5,775 nucleotides of DNA from Candidatus Izemoplasma sp. (GTDB lineage Bacteria > Bacillota_I > Bacilli_A > Izemoplasmatales > Izemoplasmataceae), in NCBI GenBank assembly GCA_029939615.1, contig JAOZSP010000114.1, positions 1-5,775 of the forward strand, given 5' to 3'. A model generated the notes under the pieces. It was not told the DNA's origin, ran no database searches, and worked only from the letters and a program-made list of their open reading frames with translations. Positions 1 through 5,775 of the stretch are shown here, one piece after another (position 1 is the stretch's first letter; each line of letters starts with the position of its first letter). Position numbers and translations under genes: made by a program.

Positions 1-347
1 ACTTAAGATTATTAAGAAGAATTGTTCGTGACAAGCAATTTAGAGATGCTTCTGCATTACGAACAATATCAATGTGGGAAAGTGTAAGAGCTGGAGAATT
101 TAAATGGATATATCCAAACCAAGAGCATGCAGATTATGTATATAATTCTGGGTTGCAATATGAATTAAGTGTATTGAAAAAATATGCATTACCAACACTT
201 CAAGAGATTCCATACGATAGCGAATATTATATTACAGCGAATAGATTAATTAAATTCTTGAAATATTTTATTGATATTGATGATAACTTTGTGCCTTGTA
301 ACAGTTTGTTGCGAGAATTCATTGGGGGAAGTTGCTTTTTCGAGTAA
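1..347 (+). CDS. Nucleoside kinase (uridine kinase family), C-terminal part
   Basis: This is the 3' end of a gene whose start lies left of the window. The reading frame begins at base 3, gives 114 residues and ends in TAA at 345-347. The visible part opens with the lid-type motif of uridine kinase/phosphoribulokinase P-loop kinases (RRIVRD..FR, fragment residues 5-14). It continues with the family's C-terminal region: MWESVRAGE, then IYPNQEHAD, then YELSVLKKYA, and the closing LLREFIGGSCF. From memory this matches the long 'nucleoside kinase' family of clostridia, Bacteroidetes and Thermotoga, which carries an N-terminal TGS/ThrRS-like part before the kinase domain. The P-loop and N-terminal part are outside the window. 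The likely reaction is NTP-dependent phosphorylation of a nucleoside in the cytoplasm; the exact nucleoside cannot be read here. The gene converges on the minus-strand operon and is followed by its own terminator. The ATG at base 72 is an internal Met, not the start. Confidence 0.85.
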   Translation, partial: LRLLRRIVRDKQFRDASALRTISMWESVRAGEFKWIYPNQEHADYVYNSGLQYELSVLKKYALPTLQEIPYDSEYYITANRLIKFLKYFIDIDDNFVPCNSLLREFIGGSCFFE

Positions 348-370
348 CTGACCATTATACAAGAAAGTTT

Positions 371-411
371 AAACACCTTTATTTAGAATTATCTAAATAA
401 AGGTGTTTTTT
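371..411 (+). terminator. Intrinsic terminator of the nucleoside kinase gene
   Basis: A perfect 17-bp inverted repeat pairs bases 371-387 with 392-408 around a 4-nt loop (ATTA). It begins 23 nt after the kinase stop codon. On the plus strand the stem runs into a T tract ending at 411, the form of a Rho-independent terminator. The stem is AT-rich apart from the ACACC/GGTGT base. On the minus strand only three U residues would follow the hairpin directly, so it could act as a weaker back-up terminator for the opposing operon. Confidence 0.88.
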
Positions 412-450
412 AACTTCAGTAGTTAATTAACCTAAAATTAGTATGTATCT

Positions 451-480
451 AAAAAGGCTATCAAAACGATAGCCTTTTTT
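451..480 (-). terminator. Intrinsic terminator of the minus-strand operon
   Basis: A perfect 12-bp inverted repeat pairs bases 451-462 with 468-479 around a 5-nt loop, with the core GGCTATC/GATAGCC. It starts four bases beyond the guanine deaminase stop codon. On the minus strand the stem ends in five T residues. On the plus strand the right arm also ends in six T residues, so the element is symmetric and probably bidirectional. It ends the operon and would also catch read-through from the kinase gene. Confidence 0.88.
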
Positions 481-483
481 CAA

Positions 484-948
484 TTAATATTGTACCTTAT
501 CTTGCTTTTTTTGCCACTCTTTAAAGGGCTCTAAACACTCTTTTGCATCAACAACTTTGATTGCGACTTGTTCTACAGTTGCAGTTTTGTTTATCACATC
601 GTAGATATATTGATCATCAAAATCAATCGCTGCAGCATCAAATCTTGATGCTCCAAAATAAAGACTTTTCATCTTTGCCCAATGAATTGCTGCGAAGCAC
701 ATTGGACACGGTTCACATGTTGAATAAATTTCACAATCTGATAAGTCAAATCGTACAAGCTTCTTAGTTGCTTTTCTAATTGCATTTACTTCAGCATGCA
801 TTGTTGGATCATTTGTTTTTATAACTTCGTTGTGTGCTCTTGCGATAATTTCACCGTCTTTAACGATTACTGCACCAAATGGACCACCTTCACCTTCACG
901 TATTGCCTTATAAGCTTCTTTTACTGCTTCTTCCATGAATTTATTCAT
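484..948 (-). CDS. guaD: Guanine deaminase (GuaD-type, cytidine deaminase superfamily)
   Basis: Predicted to hydrolyse guanine to xanthine and ammonia in the cytoplasm. The 154-residue length is close to B. subtilis GuaD (156 residues as recalled), and recognisable blocks align end to end. Seen in the sequence: GGPFGAVIV at 21-29; NDPTMHAEV at 46-54 with zinc ligand His51 and catalytic Glu53; CEPCPMC at 78-84 with zinc ligands Cys81 and Cys84; and a DFDDQYIY block at 109-116 whose Asp112 lines up with the substrate-binding Asp114 of the B. subtilis enzyme. The last residue is Tyr154, matching the C-terminal Tyr that closes the active site in the domain-swapped B. subtilis dimer. These features favour guanine over the tRNA-adenosine deaminase TadA. 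It is the last gene of the operon, 13 nt after ygeW and just before the terminator. Its product feeds xanthine to purine breakdown, which fits the ygeW/ygeY context. Another amino-heterocycle substrate remains possible. Confidence 0.87.
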   Translation of the reverse strand: MNKFMEEAVKEAYKAIREGEGGPFGAVIVKDGEIIARAHNEVIKTNDPTMHAEVNAIRKATKKLVRFDLSDCEIYSTCEPCPMCFAAIHWAKMKSLYFGASRFDAAAIDFDDQYIYDVINKTATVEQVAIKVVDAKECLEPFKEWQKKQDKVQY

Positions 949-955
949 ATTATTT

Positions 956-961
956 CTCCTT
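956..961 (-). promoter_or_regulatory. Ribosome binding site of guaD
   Basis: AAGGAG on the minus strand lies 7 nt before the ATG at 948, directly after the ygeW stop codon. The spacing selects Met1 (948) over the in-frame Met5. Confidence 0.85.
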
Positions 962-1945
962 TTATTTGTTACCTATCGTCATTGCCATTACTGCTTTTGC
1001 AGTATGAAGACGGTTTTCTGCTTCTTGATAAACAATTGAATGTTTTCCATCAATTACACTATCTACTACTTCGTTTCCTCTGTCGGCAGGTAATGCGTGC
1101 ATATAATGAACATTAGGATTTGCGATACTTATCATTTCTTCTGTACATTTCCATGATTTATATGATTCCAGTAAATCATCAACTACTGCGTCAGATTGGT
1201 TGTTTACCCAACTACCCCAATTTTTAGGAATTACGATATCAGCGTTTTGGTATGCTTCTTCCATATTATGTGTAATTGTAAAAGAACCACCATTTTCTAA
1301 TGCGTTTTTACGCGCTTTTTCAACAGCCCAGTCTGGCATGTCGTATCCTTTAGGATAAGCTAATGTTACATCCATCCCGTAACGTGGGAACAGTAATATT
1401 TGAGTTAGAGGTACACTTATTGGCTTTTTATGGCTTGTTGCGTACGCCCAAATAATTGATACTTTTAGTTTCTTTGTTTGAGGATGAAATTCTTTTATTG
1501 TCATTAAATCGGCTAATCCTTGCATTGGATGATATAAATCACATTGCAAGTTCATAATTGGCACAGTTGAATGTTTTGCCATATCGTTTAGGAATTGGTT
1601 ACCTATTTCCCAAAAACAGTTACGACAAGCAATACCATGACCGTATGAGGAAAGGATAACCGCTGTATCTTTAGCGCTTTCTCCATGTGATATTTGCATT
1701 GTAGATGTATCTAAGAAGTTAGCATGCCCTCCTAATTGGGCGATTCCTGCTTCCATTGAATTTCTTGTTCTTGTTGATTGTTCAAAAAACATTAAGAAAG
1801 CTGTTTTATTGTGTAAAAAATCAGTATCTTCGTTGTTATAAAATTTCTTTTTAAGATCCACTGAAACTTCTAGTAATTTATCAATTTCTGTTTTCTTCCA
1901 ATCTTCTAATGTAATAAAATGTTTTCCTTTAAATAATGGTTTCAT
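962..1945 (-). CDS. ygeW: YgeW-type carbamoyltransferase (purine-catabolism locus)
   Basis: Member of the aspartate/ornithine transcarbamylase superfamily, acting in the cytoplasm. The carbamoyl-phosphate-binding signature STRTR is at 57-61. Further matches to E. coli YgeW are QISHGE at 84-89, NLQCDLYHPMQGLADL at 132-147, the WAY...KPISVP proline-rich loop at 166-179 (the loop type seen in knotted transcarbamylases), YGMDVTLAYPKGYD at 189-202, MEEAYQNADIVIPKNW at 228-243, WKCTEEM at 265-271 and MHALPAD at 282-288. YgeW is an uncharacterised transcarbamylase; in purine breakdown it is proposed to run in the catabolic direction, moving a carbamoyl group from a ureido intermediate to phosphate. 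At 327 residues it is clearly shorter than E. coli YgeW (396 as recalled), lacking an N-terminal extension, part of an internal insertion and the C-terminal tail, yet it keeps all catalytic blocks. Ala284 stands where E. coli YgeW and ornithine transcarbamylase have Cys in HCLP. The gene abuts ygeY with no gap and has a strong Shine-Dalgarno site. An ornithine- or putrescine-type transcarbamylase is less likely given the YgeW-specific blocks and YgeY next door. Confidence 0.9.
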   Translation of the reverse strand: MKPLFKGKHFITLEDWKKTEIDKLLEVSVDLKKKFYNNEDTDFLHNKTAFLMFFEQSTRTRNSMEAGIAQLGGHANFLDTSTMQISHGESAKDTAVILSSYGHGIACRNCFWEIGNQFLNDMAKHSTVPIMNLQCDLYHPMQGLADLMTIKEFHPQTKKLKVSIIWAYATSHKKPISVPLTQILLFPRYGMDVTLAYPKGYDMPDWAVEKARKNALENGGSFTITHNMEEAYQNADIVIPKNWGSWVNNQSDAVVDDLLESYKSWKCTEEMISIANPNVHYMHALPADRGNEVVDSVIDGKHSIVYQEAENRLHTAKAVMAMTIGNK

Positions 1946-3166
1946 TTATTTGTCCTCCTTGTTAATTGTCTCTAAATATGAAAGTGGGATTGTAGCATAC
2001 ATTGCACTTGCTTTTACAAGTTCACTTTTCCATGTTTTTTCGTTTGGAGCATGTGCTTCTTCTTCATGTCCTGGACCAAAGCCAATACAAGGAATATTGT
2101 ATCTTCCCATAATTGATACGGCGTTTGTTGAGAAAGTCCATTTATCCACTTTTGGTTCTTTGTTAAATAATCCTTTATATGCATTAACTGTACTTTGACA
2201 TACAACATGTTCTTCAGGTAATACCCATGTTGGGAAATATGATTTTGTAGGATAAACAAGTCCTGTATAAGCAGGTCTAGCGTAGTCATACATCTCAACA
2301 ACAGCGTTTACTTTTTTTACTGCTTCTAAATTTCTGATTTCTTCTAATGCACTTTCAAATGTTTCTCCATCTGTTAAACGACGATCAATTGAGATATAGC
2401 ATGAATCAGCTACTGCGCATCTTGAAGGTGAAGTAAAAAAGATTTCACTAACGGTTAGACTTCCTTTACCAAGAAACTTATTTTCTAATAATTTCGGATG
2501 CAAGTCTTGTAGTTCTAAAAGTATTGGTGCCATTTTGAATATCGCGTTATCCCCACGTTCTGGAGCACTACCATGACAACTTATACCTGTTACTGATACT
2601 TTTATTTCCATTCTTCCGCGATGTCCACGGTAGATATTTAAACTTGTTGGTTCTGTTATTACAACAAATTCTGGTTTTATTTTTGATTCATTAATTATGT
2701 ACTGCCAACATAAACCATCACAATCTTCTTCTTGTACTGTACCCGTAACTAGTAATGTATAATCATTTTTCAGGTCTAAATCATTAATTATTTTGGCAGC
2801 GTAAACCATTGAGGCCATTCCACCTTCTTGATCACTACCACCACGTCCAAAGATAACGTCTCCTGCTTCTTTACCTTCATAAGGGTCACAATCCCAGTTT
2901 TTAATTTCACCTACACCTACAGTATCTATATGAGCATCCATAGCTATTAAATGTTCTCCAGTCCCGAGATATCCTAAGATATTACCCATAGGATCTATTT
3001 TGATTTTATCAAAACCTACTTTTATCATTTCTTCTTTAATTCTTAAAACAACTTTTTCTTCATCACAGCTTTCACTTGGTATTGCGATCATATCACGTAA
3101 AAACTTTGTCATATCTTTTTTGTAAAATTCTGCTTGTTTTAAAATTTTATCATATGGGATATTCAT
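1946..3166 (-). CDS. ygeY: YgeY family hydrolase (M20 metallopeptidase-like)
   Basis: A dinuclear-metal amidohydrolase/peptidase-fold enzyme of the M20 family, cytoplasmic, 406 residues, and full length compared with E. coli YgeY. Similarity to the recalled E. coli protein is very high over the whole chain, for example IPSESCDEE at 29-37, TVQEEDCDGLCWQYI at 143-157 and SCHGSAPERGDNAIFKM near 196-212. Metal and catalytic residues visible are His79 and Asp81 (MDAHIDTVG), Asp112 (RGGSDQEGG), Glu146/Glu147 (QEEDCDG), Glu172 (ITEP) and His372 (EAHAPNE). The family is annotated as 'selenium metabolism-linked hydrolase' because of its co-occurrence with selenium-dependent molybdenum hydroxylases, and it belongs to the anaerobic purine/urate degradation locus with ygeW. 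The probable role is hydrolysis of an amide or ureido bond in a purine-derived intermediate; the exact substrate is not settled by the sequence. The start overlaps the stop of the upstream PLP enzyme by one base (TAATG), and ygeW follows without a gap. Confidence 0.95.
   Translation of the reverse strand: MNIPYDKILKQAEFYKKDMTKFLRDMIAIPSESCDEEKVVLRIKEEMIKVGFDKIKIDPMGNILGYLGTGEHLIAMDAHIDTVGVGEIKNWDCDPYEGKEAGDVIFGRGGSDQEGGMASMVYAAKIINDLDLKNDYTLLVTGTVQEEDCDGLCWQYIINESKIKPEFVVITEPTSLNIYRGHRGRMEIKVSVTGISCHGSAPERGDNAIFKMAPILLELQDLHPKLLENKFLGKGSLTVSEIFFTSPSRCAVADSCYISIDRRLTDGETFESALEEIRNLEAVKKVNAVVEMYDYARPAYTGLVYPTKSYFPTWVLPEEHVVCQSTVNAYKGLFNKEPKVDKWTFSTNAVSIMGRYNIPCIGFGPGHEEEAHAPNEKTWKSELVKASAMYATIPLSYLETINKEDK
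1954..1960 (-). promoter_or_regulatory. Ribosome binding site of ygeW, inside ygeY
   Basis: AAGGAGG on the minus strand ends 8 nt before the ATG at 1945. It lies within the last codons of ygeY (Lys-Glu-Asp-Lys-stop), and the ygeY stop codon directly touches the ygeW start. This predicts translational coupling. Confidence 0.9.
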
Positions 3167-4527
3167 TATTTTTCCTCGCGCATTTTTATGATTAATTTAT
3201 CATAATCTTCGTGTTTATGATATTCTTTATCCCAAAAATCTTGTGTTTTCATACTATCTAGATATTCTTTAGAATATCCAAATTTAAGCCAGTCTTTTTC
3301 CTTTTGAAGGAATAATCTATCTTTCATCTTAGGTGTTCTAAAATCGATTACATCTTCATCACCTATTTTACGGAATATATCATTAAACCATCTTTTTAAT
3401 ACAAAGTCTTCAGTTTCTAAATATCTTCTTTCTAAATCTTCTAAAACACTTTCATAACGATCAAAACCATCAGTTGCGATTGTTACTACGTTATCGTTTG
3501 GTCCTAGTTTTAGATGTTTAGCAATTTTGATTGCTCCGATGATATTACATAATCCTGAAGGACCGAAATATTCTTTCAATTCTTCTGCTACATTTTTTTC
3601 TACTCCATTTTGAACTAAGATTTTAGTACCGTCATGGATAACTTTTAATCCTCTAATAGTATCATCATCTTTGATAAGTGCGATAAAGTCTGTATTTAAA
3701 ACGTTATGAATTAATGTACACATTTTATCCCCAATACCTTCGATTCTATGTTGTCCTCTACCACCATTCATTAATGTTGAACATTCATATGGTTCCAAGG
3801 CTACAACTTTACATTCAGGAAACACTTCTTTAATTTGATCTCCAGCACCAATTGTACCAGCACTACCTATAGCACTAGTAAAAGCAGCGATTCTTGAATT
3901 ACCGATTCCTTCAACTGCTTCAATAAGGCTATGTCCTGTTACATGGCGATGAAAACGGTAATTCGGCATTAGTTCAAATTGCGCTAATGATCTGTTTTTT
4001 GGATTCTCCTTTAATTCAAATGTTCTTTCTAAAGTTAAAATTACATCACTTTCTGTTCCTGGAGTAAGATCTAGTGTAGCTCCGTATCTCTCTATTCTTT
4101 CATAACGTTCTTTGCTCATGTTGTCAGGCATAATAACAATTGAATCATATTTCATTAAATTACAAATATATGAAACACCAATTCCGAAGTTTCCTGTTGA
4201 TGGTCCTAAAATCGTATGTTTACCAGGAATAATTTCATTATCAACACATCCCTCAATCAAAGTACTATATGCAGGTCCTACTTTATGACTTCCTGAAGGG
4301 AAGTGTTTTCCAAGTAAAACAACGATATTAGCATCTACTCCTGTTAATGCTTTAGGTAAAACGATTTTATGAACTTTATTATCTTCGTTTTTCCATGTTA
4401 TATTAAACAAGTTTAAAGGATTTAATTCATCTTCTTTTGATTTTATTACTTTTTCTTTTAATTTAGGATCCAACATTGAAGGATTTAACATTTCCTCATA
4501 TGTTGGTCCAAATGGTATTTTAGTCAT
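3166..4527 (-). CDS. PLP-dependent enzyme, cysteine-synthase-like fold type II
   Basis: A 453-residue enzyme of the tryptophan-synthase-beta/cysteine-synthase superfamily. Numbered from the ATG at 4527, it has the Schiff-base lysine Lys82 in SGSHKVGPAY, the substrate/PLP loop STGNFG at 110-115, a cofactor-phosphate loop GSAGTIGAG at 221-229 and GPSG at 322-325. About 90 residues follow the core (from ATDGFDRYES on), a charged C-terminal extension not found in ordinary cysteine synthase (about 300 residues). Beside ygeY-ygeW it occupies the place of YgeX, the 2,3-diaminopropionate ammonia-lyase, but the YgeX motifs (FKMLGG around the lysine, TDGNHG) are absent. A role in beta-elimination or beta-replacement on diaminopropionate or a related ureido amino acid is inferred from context only; database names such as 'cysteine synthase' would be based on fold. 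Start choice: an in-frame GTG exists at 4536, but it lies inside the Shine-Dalgarno sequence, so ATG 4527 is preferred. The alternative start would add three residues (456 in all). Confidence 0.88.
   Translation of the reverse strand: MTKIPFGPTYEEMLNPSMLDPKLKEKVIKSKEDELNPLNLFNITWKNEDNKVHKIVLPKALTGVDANIVVLLGKHFPSGSHKVGPAYSTLIEGCVDNEIIPGKHTILGPSTGNFGIGVSYICNLMKYDSIVIMPDNMSKERYERIERYGATLDLTPGTESDVILTLERTFELKENPKNRSLAQFELMPNYRFHRHVTGHSLIEAVEGIGNSRIAAFTSAIGSAGTIGAGDQIKEVFPECKVVALEPYECSTLMNGGRGQHRIEGIGDKMCTLIHNVLNTDFIALIKDDDTIRGLKVIHDGTKILVQNGVEKNVAEELKEYFGPSGLCNIIGAIKIAKHLKLGPNDNVVTIATDGFDRYESVLEDLERRYLETEDFVLKRWFNDIFRKIGDEDVIDFRTPKMKDRLFLQKEKDWLKFGYSKEYLDSMKTQDFWDKEYHKHEDYDKLIIKMREEK
3174..3177 (-). 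promoter_or_regulatory. Ribosome binding site of ygeY, inside the upstream gene
   Basis: GAGG (with following A residues) on the minus strand lies 7 nt before the ygeY ATG at 3166, inside the Arg-Glu-Glu-Lys end of the upstream gene. The stop and start share one A (TAATG), a classic arrangement for re-initiating ribosomes. Confidence 0.8.
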
Positions 4528-4533
4528 TTCTTT

Positions 4534-4539
4534 CACCTC
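4534..4539 (-). promoter_or_regulatory. Ribosome binding site that sets the ATG 4527 start
   Basis: The minus strand reads stop TAA (4542-4540), then GAGGTG, then six bases (AAAGAA), then ATG at 4527. GAGGTG is a good anti-16S match with ideal spacing to that ATG. The in-frame GTG at 4536-4534 is the second half of this site and has no separate Shine-Dalgarno sequence, so it is unlikely to be a start. Confidence 0.85.
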
Positions 4540-5775
4540 TTAGTTTTTTAATAAATTTAATAATCCTACCATGTTTAGGTAACTATTATCTTCGTTATTA
4601 ATTTTATTTATTAGTTTTTTTGAATCAGTACTATATATATTTGAAATATGAGTTAGTACACTGTTTTGGTCTTTAAGACCATTTCCTGTTATTATAACAG
4701 CGATTTTACTTGATTTAGGTACTAAGTTATTACTAAGTGCTTTAATTAATCCTGCAAGTCCTGTAGCACCTGCTGGTTCTGAGAAGATACCTTCAGATTT
4801 GCCTAATATCATAATTGATTTAAGTATTTCTTTATCGCTTACTGTCATATAAAATCCTTGTGATTTTTTAACAGCATTCATTCCTTTTACTGGATTTCTT
4901 GGAATTCCAACTGCAATACTATCAGCTATCGTATTTTCTTCTGTTTCTTCTAACTCTGAATTATTTATAAAGGAATTGTAGAATGGCGAACATCCATCAC
5001 TTTGAACCCCAATTATTTTAGGTATTTTTGATATTAAATCAAGATTTAATAAGTCATAAAATCCCTTATAAACAGAGCCTATTGTGCATCCATCACCTAC
5101 CGATACAAAAACATAGTCTAAATCTTGAAATTGGAGTTGTTCTGCAATTTCAAGAGCAACTGTTTTTTTGCCTTCAACTAGATGAGGATTTATTGCGGCA
5201 TTTCGATTGTAAAAATGATATTTATCAATTACTTTTTTGGAAGCTTCGAAGGTTTGTTTATAATCACCCTCTATTTTTATTACATTTGCACCGTATACTA
5301 CTAATTGTGCTATTTTACCAATAGGAGCTCTTTCTGGTACGAATATTACTGTTTTCAACCCAAGATTTGCGGCATTCCCAGCTAAACTTGATGCTGCATT
5401 ACCTGTAGAACTACAACAGATAGTGTTTTTACCACTTTCAATTGCTTTTATACAAGCAACTAAACTAGCACGATCTTTTAATGAAGCTGTTGGATTTAAA
5501 CCTTCATCTTTAAGATAAAGATTTTGTAATCCTAGAGATTTTGCTAAGTTAACTGATTTGTATAAGGGGGTCCATCCCACTTCTAAAGAGGGAATGGTAA
5601 AATCACTAATACTCATCATTGGTTGATATCTTAGCATTGAGTAATTTCTATTTTCTCTAAAATATTTTTTATCAACTACTTTCTTCATTTTACTATAATT
5701 ATAATTAATGTCTAATATCCCTTTTTCACCACATTTAGGACAAGTCATTAAGTTATTACTTGGTGGATAAATAGT
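4540..5775 (-). CDS. Threonine-synthase-like PLP-dependent enzyme, 5' end outside window
   Basis: A fold-type II PLP enzyme of the threonine synthase family. Numbered from the Met at 5748, it has the PLP lysine Lys91 in PTASLKDRAS, the loop SSTGNAASS at 113-121, the phosphate-binding loop GDGCTIG at 218-224, SEPAGATGLAG at 323-333 and TGNGLKD at 354-360, close to the TGxGLKD seen near the C-terminus of threonine synthases. The frame stays open to the edge; the nine codons upstream of 5748 read TIYPPSNNL, with no stop and no Shine-Dalgarno site. CPKCG at 3-7 is half of a zinc ribbon whose first CxxC would lie just upstream, as in archaeal/clostridial-type threonine synthases, so 5748 is probably an internal Met and the gene is 5'-partial. 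Threonine synthesis from O-phosphohomoserine is the family reaction. In this operon, 12 nt before a second PLP enzyme and ygeY-ygeW, a catabolic role on a diaminopropionate-like or threonine-like amino acid is a plausible alternative. No thrA or thrB homologue is visible. Confidence 0.87.
   Translation of the reverse strand, partial: TIYPPSNNLMTCPKCGEKGILDINYNYSKMKKVVDKKYFRENRNYSMLRYQPMMSISDFTIPSLEVGWTPLYKSVNLAKSLGLQNLYLKDEGLNPTASLKDRASLVACIKAIESGKNTICCSSTGNAASSLAGNAANLGLKTVIFVPERAPIGKIAQLVVYGANVIKIEGDYKQTFEASKKVIDKYHFYNRNAAINPHLVEGKKTVALEIAEQLQFQDLDYVFVSVGDGCTIGSVYKGFYDLLNLDLISKIPKIIGVQSDGCSPFYNSFINNSELEETEENTIADSIAVGIPRNPVKGMNAVKKSQGFYMTVSDKEILKSIMILGKSEGIFSEPAGATGLAGLIKALSNNLVPKSSKIAVIITGNGLKDQNSVLTHISNIYSTDSKKLINKINNEDNSYLNMVGLLNLLKN

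Larger units (their letters stand above)
484..5775 (-). other. Five-gene operon, putative purine/ureido-compound catabolism
   Basis: All five minus-strand genes are joined by junctions of 12 nt, a 1-nt overlap, 0 nt and 13 nt. There is no room for an internal promoter or terminator outside coding sequence, and the run ends at the hairpin at 451-480. The promoter must lie right of the window, where more genes of the locus (such as xdh, ssnA, ygfK or hyuA homologues) may also be. Membership of ygeW and ygeY ties the operon to anaerobic purine breakdown by established locus context; the exact pathway is inference. Confidence 0.8.

Noticed and set aside
72..347. Separate 91-residue gene starting at ATG 72
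   Set aside because: The same frame is open from base 3 and encodes the kinase lid motif RRIVRD upstream of this Met, so it is the tail of a longer gene.
371..480. CRISPR or mobile-element inverted repeats
   Set aside because: The two hairpins have different sequences, no direct repeats or spacers, and T tracts at their ends, so they are terminators.
561..1116. Plus-strand open frames at 561-767 and 796-1116
   Set aside because: They lie antisense to the guanine deaminase and ygeW genes, have no ribosome binding site or recognisable motif, and are rich in Phe, Tyr, Leu and His as expected for reverse-strand shadows of AT-rich genes.
1950..2301. Open frames at 1950-2198 (+) and 2014-2301 (-)
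   Set aside because: Both sit inside ygeY in other frames. YgeY is conserved over its full length in its own frame, so these are shadows.
3166..4527. Calling the 453-residue PLP enzyme YgeX/DpaL
   Set aside because: Its place beside ygeY tempts this name, but the active-site blocks (SGSHKVGPAY, STGNFG, GSAGTIGAG) differ from those of YgeX (FKMLGG, TDGNHG).
5028..5324. Plus-strand open frame at 5028-5324
   Set aside because: It is antisense to the core of the threonine-synthase-like gene, with low-complexity Leu/His-rich translation and no Shine-Dalgarno site.

Overview
The window is AT-rich and gene-dense. It uses the standard code (TGG for Trp, TAA stops), Shine-Dalgarno sites of the AGGAGG type and tight or overlapping gene junctions. 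This fits a low-GC anaerobic Bacillota (Firmicutes) or a close relative, plausibly a gut fermenter. The species cannot be told from the sequence.

Layout. Bases 1-347 (+) hold the last 114 codons of a nucleoside (uridine-type) kinase. Bases 348-483 are a short convergent intergenic region with two intrinsic terminators, a perfect 17-bp hairpin serving the kinase and a 12-bp hairpin serving the opposing operon. From 484 to the right edge everything is on the minus strand and forms one operon. In transcription order it contains: (1) a threonine-synthase-like PLP enzyme that is cut at the window edge, (2) a cysteine-synthase-like fold-type II PLP enzyme, (3) YgeY, an M20-family metallohydrolase, (4) YgeW, a transcarbamylase-family protein, and (5) a GuaD-type guanine deaminase next to the terminator. 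The four junctions are 12 nt, a 1-nt overlap (TAATG), 0 nt and 13 nt, and each downstream gene has its own Shine-Dalgarno site, so strong co-translation is expected.

How the genes may work together. YgeW and YgeY are signature members of the anaerobic purine/urate-catabolism locus known from E. coli (ygeW-ygeX-ygeY, with ssnA, hyuA and xdh genes nearby) and from gut Bacillota. In that locus, purine-derived ureido/amino-acid intermediates are thought to be broken down to 2,3-diaminopropionate, ammonia, carbamoyl phosphate and pyruvate. The guanine deaminase at the operon end converts guanine to xanthine and fits a purine-salvage/degradation theme. The E. coli locus has YgeX (2,3-diaminopropionate ammonia-lyase) beside YgeY. 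Here that place is taken by two different fold-type II PLP enzymes, neither of which carries the YgeX active-site motifs. This apparent replacement is the most interesting point of the window. The purine role and the substrates of the two PLP enzymes are inferences from context.

Two start-site corrections matter. The PLP enzyme at 3166-4527 should start at ATG 4527, because the upstream in-frame GTG at 4536 lies inside the Shine-Dalgarno sequence. The threonine-synthase-like gene runs open to the window edge, and its first visible ATG (5748) is probably an internal Met of an N-terminal zinc ribbon.
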